Assembly (NCBI GenBank): GCA_036749735.1
Contig: DAINXV010000001.1
Location: 1-64,000, forward strand
Source: Lawsonella sp012842085
GTDB lineage: Bacteria > Actinomycetota > Actinomycetes > Mycobacteriales > Mycobacteriaceae
Direction: 5' to 3'
DNA: 64,000 nucleotides
The notes under the pieces are model-generated. The model was not told the origin of the DNA, searched no databases, and saw only the letters and a list, made by a program, of their open reading frames with translations. Position 1 is the stretch's first letter, and each line of letters begins with the position of its first letter. Both the position numbers and the translations under genes were made by a program. Shown here one piece after another: positions 61,081-64,000 of this stretch.

Positions 61081-63303
61081 ATGCCCAAACTTTATGAAGG
61101 CTCGGTTACCCCCGGGCAACCCTATCCCCTGGGGGCAAACTATGACGGTTCAGGGACGAACTTTGCCCTCTTCAGTAGCGCAGCTACCGGTGTAACTCTC
61201 TGCCTTATTGGAGAGGATGGCACAGAAGAACAGGTTCCCGTCACCACCAATGACGGTGACATCTGGCACTGCTATATTTCTGGGGTCCATCCCGGACAAC
61301 GCTACGGATACCGAGTGGAGGGTGCCTGGGATCCAGCGGAAGGCCAGTTCTGTAATCCGGCCAAGTTTCTTGTTGACCCGTATGCACGTGCCTTCGACGG
61401 CGAATATGCACTTCATGACGCGCTCCTCCCCTACCAGATAGACGATCCCGACGAACCATGCGCCGTTGACTCTTTGCCCTATTCGATGACGTCCGTCGTC
61501 GTCAGTAGTTTTTTCAACTGGGAGAACGATCGTCCGCTTCGCCGCCCCCTTACAGATACCGTCATTTATGAAGCCCATATTCATGGCGTAACCAAAAACC
61601 ACCCTGATATTCCCGAGGAACTGCGTGGCACATACTCGGGAATGTGCCACCCGGTTGTTCTCGAATATTTGACGGATCTGGGAGTTACTAGCGTCGAATT
61701 GCTGCCAGTGCAGCAGTTCTTCCACGACCGGAGACTGCGTCAACTGGGTTTGCGGAACTACTGGGGTTACAACACTTTTGGTTACTTCGCCCCACACCTG
61801 GATTACAGTTCGCAAAGTGAACCCGGTGAGCAGGTCGCCGAGTTCAAAAACATGGTGAAGACGTTCCACAAAGCTGGTATTGAAGTCATTTTGGATGTGG
61901 TGTACAACCACACCGCGGAGGGGAATGCGATGGGCCCCATGCTGAACTTCCGCGGGATCGACAACCTTGCGTACTACCGTACGGATAAAGAGAATCCAAA
62001 GGCCTATGCGAACGTCACCGGCTGTGGCAACACGATCAATATGCGTCGCCCCCACACCCTGCAACTGATTCTCGATTCGCTACGTTATTGGGTCGAGGAA
62101 ATGCATGTGGACGGTTTCCGCTTCGACCTTGCCACCACTCTTTTGCGTGACGGGGAGAAAGTGGACGACGTTAACCTGTGGGGTAACTTCCTGACGGCCG
62201 TTCACCAGGATCCTGTTCTGCGGAATGTGAAGCTTATCGCCGAACCCTGGGACTTGGGATACGACGGTTATCAAGTTGGTTCCTATCCCTATCCGTGGTT
62301 GGAGTGGAACGGTAAATACCGCGACACGGTTCGCGAATTTTGGACTGGAAACGCCTCTGTTCTGGGGGAGTTTGCGGGACGGCTTACCGGGTCTGCTGAT
62401 TTGTTCGCACACAATAAGCGCCGCCCGGGGCATTCAGTGAACTTTGTTACCGCCCACGACGGTTTTACTTTGCGAGACCTCGTCACCTACGAAGAGAAAA
62501 GCAATGAAGCCAACGGCGAGGATAACCGCGATGGTGAATCCCACAACCGCAACTGGAACTGCGGTGTGGAAGGTCCCACGGATGATCCCACAGTTTTGCA
62601 GTTGCGACGCCAACAGCAGCGCAACTTGCTGACCACTCTGCTGCTTTCCCAAGGTACGCCGATGCTGCTGCACGGCGACGAAATGAACCGTACCCAGCAG
62701 GGCAACAATAATGTGTACTGCCAGGACAATGAACTGTCGTGGATGGACTGGGAAACTGCCCGGAATGACGCTGACGCCGCCGATTTTCACGCCTACACCC
62801 GCTATGTGTTGAAACTGCGGCGCAAACACCCGATTTTCCGCCAAAATAGTTTCTTCACTGGTAAAAATGTGCCGGCAGAGAATCCTTCAACGGAACTGCT
62901 TCGACACCACGATGGGGACGAACCGATCTTGGATACTCTCCCGGATGTTCTGTGGATGAATACGGCGGGCAAGATTATGGAACCGAGCGACTGGGAAAAT
63001 GCGACTACCAGCACGCTTATGGTGTTCCTGAATGGCCACGCCAACCGCACTCCGAATCCGTTGGGTGGTCTGCATGGAGACTCTTCGTTCATCTTTTTGA
63101 TCAACGGCTCACGCGAGGATCAGACTTTCACTATTCCTAGTGAGTTGCAGACAAGCGGCACCGGGCAGTGGGATTGGAAGCTGGATACGACGCTTAGCTC
63201 CGAGGAAGCAGCTTCCGAACTCCCCGATCGTGAGGTAACGGACGCGCTGGTGCTGCCGGCCAACAGCATTGTTTTGTTGGAGCAAAAGCCCCAGCCGCAT
63301 TAA
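61081..63303 (+). CDS. glgX: Glycogen debranching enzyme
   Basis: GH13 isoamylase-type enzyme cleaving alpha-1,6 branches of glycogen. The 740 residues have an N-terminal CBM48-like domain (about 10-120) and a catalytic barrel. The triad is visible: nucleophile D349 in GFRFDLA, acid/base E388 in LIAEPWD and D460 in VTAHDGF. A GAAGG site precedes the ATG. Called treX in mycobacteria. Its end overlaps convergent yigZ by 4 bp. Confidence 0.96.
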   Translation: MPKLYEGSVTPGQPYPLGANYDGSGTNFALFSSAATGVTLCLIGEDGTEEQVPVTTNDGDIWHCYISGVHPGQRYGYRVEGAWDPAEGQFCNPAKFLVDPYARAFDGEYALHDALLPYQIDDPDEPCAVDSLPYSMTSVVVSSFFNWENDRPLRRPLTDTVIYEAHIHGVTKNHPDIPEELRGTYSGMCHPVVLEYLTDLGVTSVELLPVQQFFHDRRLRQLGLRNYWGYNTFGYFAPHLDYSSQSEPGEQVAEFKNMVKTFHKAGIEVILDVVYNHTAEGNAMGPMLNFRGIDNLAYYRTDKENPKAYANVTGCGNTINMRRPHTLQLILDSLRYWVEEMHVDGFRFDLATTLLRDGEKVDDVNLWGNFLTAVHQDPVLRNVKLIAEPWDLGYDGYQVGSYPYPWLEWNGKYRDTVREFWTGNASVLGEFAGRLTGSADLFAHNKRRPGHSVNFVTAHDGFTLRDLVTYEEKSNEANGEDNRDGESHNRNWNCGVEGPTDDPTVLQLRRQQQRNLLTTLLLSQGTPMLLHGDEMNRTQQGNNNVYCQDNELSWMDWETARNDADAADFHAYTRYVLKLRRKHPIFRQNSFFTGKNVPAENPSTELLRHHDGDEPILDTLPDVLWMNTAGKIMEPSDWENATTSTLMVFLNGHANRTPNPLGGLHGDSSFIFLINGSREDQTFTIPSELQTSGTGQWDWKLDTTLSSEEAASELPDREVTDALVLPANSIVLLEQKPQPH

Positions 63304-63980
63304 CGAAGCTGGTATTCACGAACAACTGTGCCGGCAGATAGTAGTTCGGCATCGCCTTGGGATACGGCTGCGACATCTGCCACCAGTTCGTCATTCTGGG
63401 CACTGTTTTGGGTGGCGACGGTGATGGTTGCCAAGTTGGGGTTTATCTCCCCTTCGGCGTTTTCTCCGTAGATGACGTCCACAACGTCATGCGCTACCCG
63501 CAGCTCAGCTTCCCACCGCCCAATATCGGCTATAGGGCACTCCACTTTGGACAGTTCAGTGGGTACTCGTTTAACTATTCGCTGGCTGTTTTTGGCTGCC
63601 TCGTAGCCGCTGGTGACGGAATCACTGTAGGCTCGCACAAGGCCACCGGTGCCTAATTTGACGCCCCCAAAATAACGCACCACTACTGCGCAGACATTTA
63701 CTAGGTTGTGTCCGTTCAATACAGCCAACATGGGGCGGCCAGCAGTACCGGCCGGTTCCCCGTCATCATTGGAACGTTCCCTAATGTCGTCCCCACTCTG
63801 GTACCGGAATGCGGTGCAATGGTGGCGCGCAGTCGGATGGAGTTGACGGATGTCGTCAATAAATGTGCGCGCGTCCTCTTCAGATTTAATGCGCTCCAAA
63901 TAGCAAATGAAGCGCGATCGTTTGATGGTGAGTTCAGCGTCGACCGGCTCCCCTGGGGAAAGGCTCAACAAAGTACCCAC
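63300..63980 (-). CDS. YigZ/IMPACT family protein
   Basis: A 226-residue protein with the UPF0029/Impact N-terminal domain: IKRSRFICYLERIKSEEDA, HPTARHHCTAFRY, DDGEPAGTAGRPML and VVVRYFGGVKLGTGGLVRAY. A C-terminal ferredoxin-like DUF1949 domain follows. The family is linked to translation control and ribosome-associated functions; the bacterial role is not established. GTG start at 63980 with AGGAG about 10 bases upstream. The frame stays open to the window end, so a slightly longer form cannot be excluded. Confidence 0.9.
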   Translation of the reverse strand: MGTLLSLSPGEPVDAELTIKRSRFICYLERIKSEEDARTFIDDIRQLHPTARHHCTAFRYQSGDDIRERSNDDGEPAGTAGRPMLAVLNGHNLVNVCAVVVRYFGGVKLGTGGLVRAYSDSVTSGYEAAKNSQRIVKRVPTELSKVECPIADIGRWEAELRVAHDVVDVIYGENAEGEINPNLATITVATQNSAQNDELVADVAAVSQGDAELLSAGTVVREYQLR

Positions 63981-64000
63981 TACGCTAGCTGCTCCTACGT

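Noticed and set aside
61150..62064. 304-codon open frame opposite glgX
   Set aside because: Entirely inside glgX, whose catalytic motifs are intact; the antisense protein has no recognisable features.
1..64000. Mobile elements, prophage, CRISPR arrays or defence islands
   Set aside because: No transposase, integrase, terminal repeats or regularly spaced repeats were seen; the region is syntenic housekeeping DNA.

Overview
The window is a compact, almost fully coding chromosomal segment from a high-G+C Gram-positive bacterium (Actinomycetota), most likely a mycolata (Mycobacteriales/Corynebacteriales) of moderate G+C. The evidence is gene order. Reading right to left it follows, with deletions, the order I recall for the Mycobacterium tuberculosis chromosome: treX/glgX, an OafA-type acyltransferase, bioA-bioD, bioB plus its small partner, an NrtR-type regulator, nadABC, hisDCBHAFI, trpC, lgt, pyk, polA, rpsA, coaE, uvrB, uvrA, infC-rpmI-rplT, an rRNA methylase, pheST, argCJBDFRGH and tyrS. 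Genus is not provable from the sequence alone; a small-genome relative such as Lawsonella is one possibility. No insertion sequence, prophage, CRISPR array or other accessory island is visible.

Layout. 1-357: minus-strand promoters and conserved leader of an rRNA operon whose 16S gene lies just outside the left edge. 358-10.6 kb: tyrS, a Trm112-like gene and the complete arginine operon argC-J-B-D-F-R-G-H, led by a leaderless promoter with an ARG-box-like palindrome. 10.6-17.5 kb: thiD, pheT, pheS, rRNA methylase, rplT, rpmI and infC; infC starts at a non-canonical AUC codon behind an attenuator hairpin. 17.5-25.1 kb: uvrA, a HelD/HelR-type helicase and uvrB. 25.1-33.3 kb: an acyl-CoA ligase, two unknown genes, malQ, a LacI regulator, a low-molecular-weight phosphatase and coaE. 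33.3-42.2 kb: rpsA, polA, a tRNA with anticodon CAA, glgP and pyk. 42.2-53.7 kb: lgt, trpC, the his operon and nadABC, with divergent nrtR. 53.7-58.5 kb: biotin genes bsaP, bioB, bioQ, bioD and bioA. 58.5-64 kb: a membrane acyltransferase with an SGNH domain, glgX and a YigZ/IMPACT protein.

How the parts work together. Three biosynthetic blocks (Arg, His, NAD) and biotin synthesis are near complete. Each carries its own regulator: ArgR inside the arg operon, NrtR divergent from nadA, and BioQ divergent from bioB with matching operators at bioB and bioA. malQ, glgP and glgX supply glycogen/maltodextrin breakdown, and the LacI gene next to malQ may control it. The tryptophan cluster normally found between hisI and lgt is reduced to trpC alone.

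The main points of interest are regulatory and structural. They are: leaderless GTG starts of bioA and bioB embedded in BioQ operators, so both proteins begin M-F-N-N; a class-I-shaped tRNA with a leucine anticodon; the AUC start of infC; an Arg-to-Trp change at a conserved HisA/PriA active-site loop; a cluster of predicted leaderless promoters; and an unrecognised 478-residue protein. I did not find a convincing wholly new multi-gene system.
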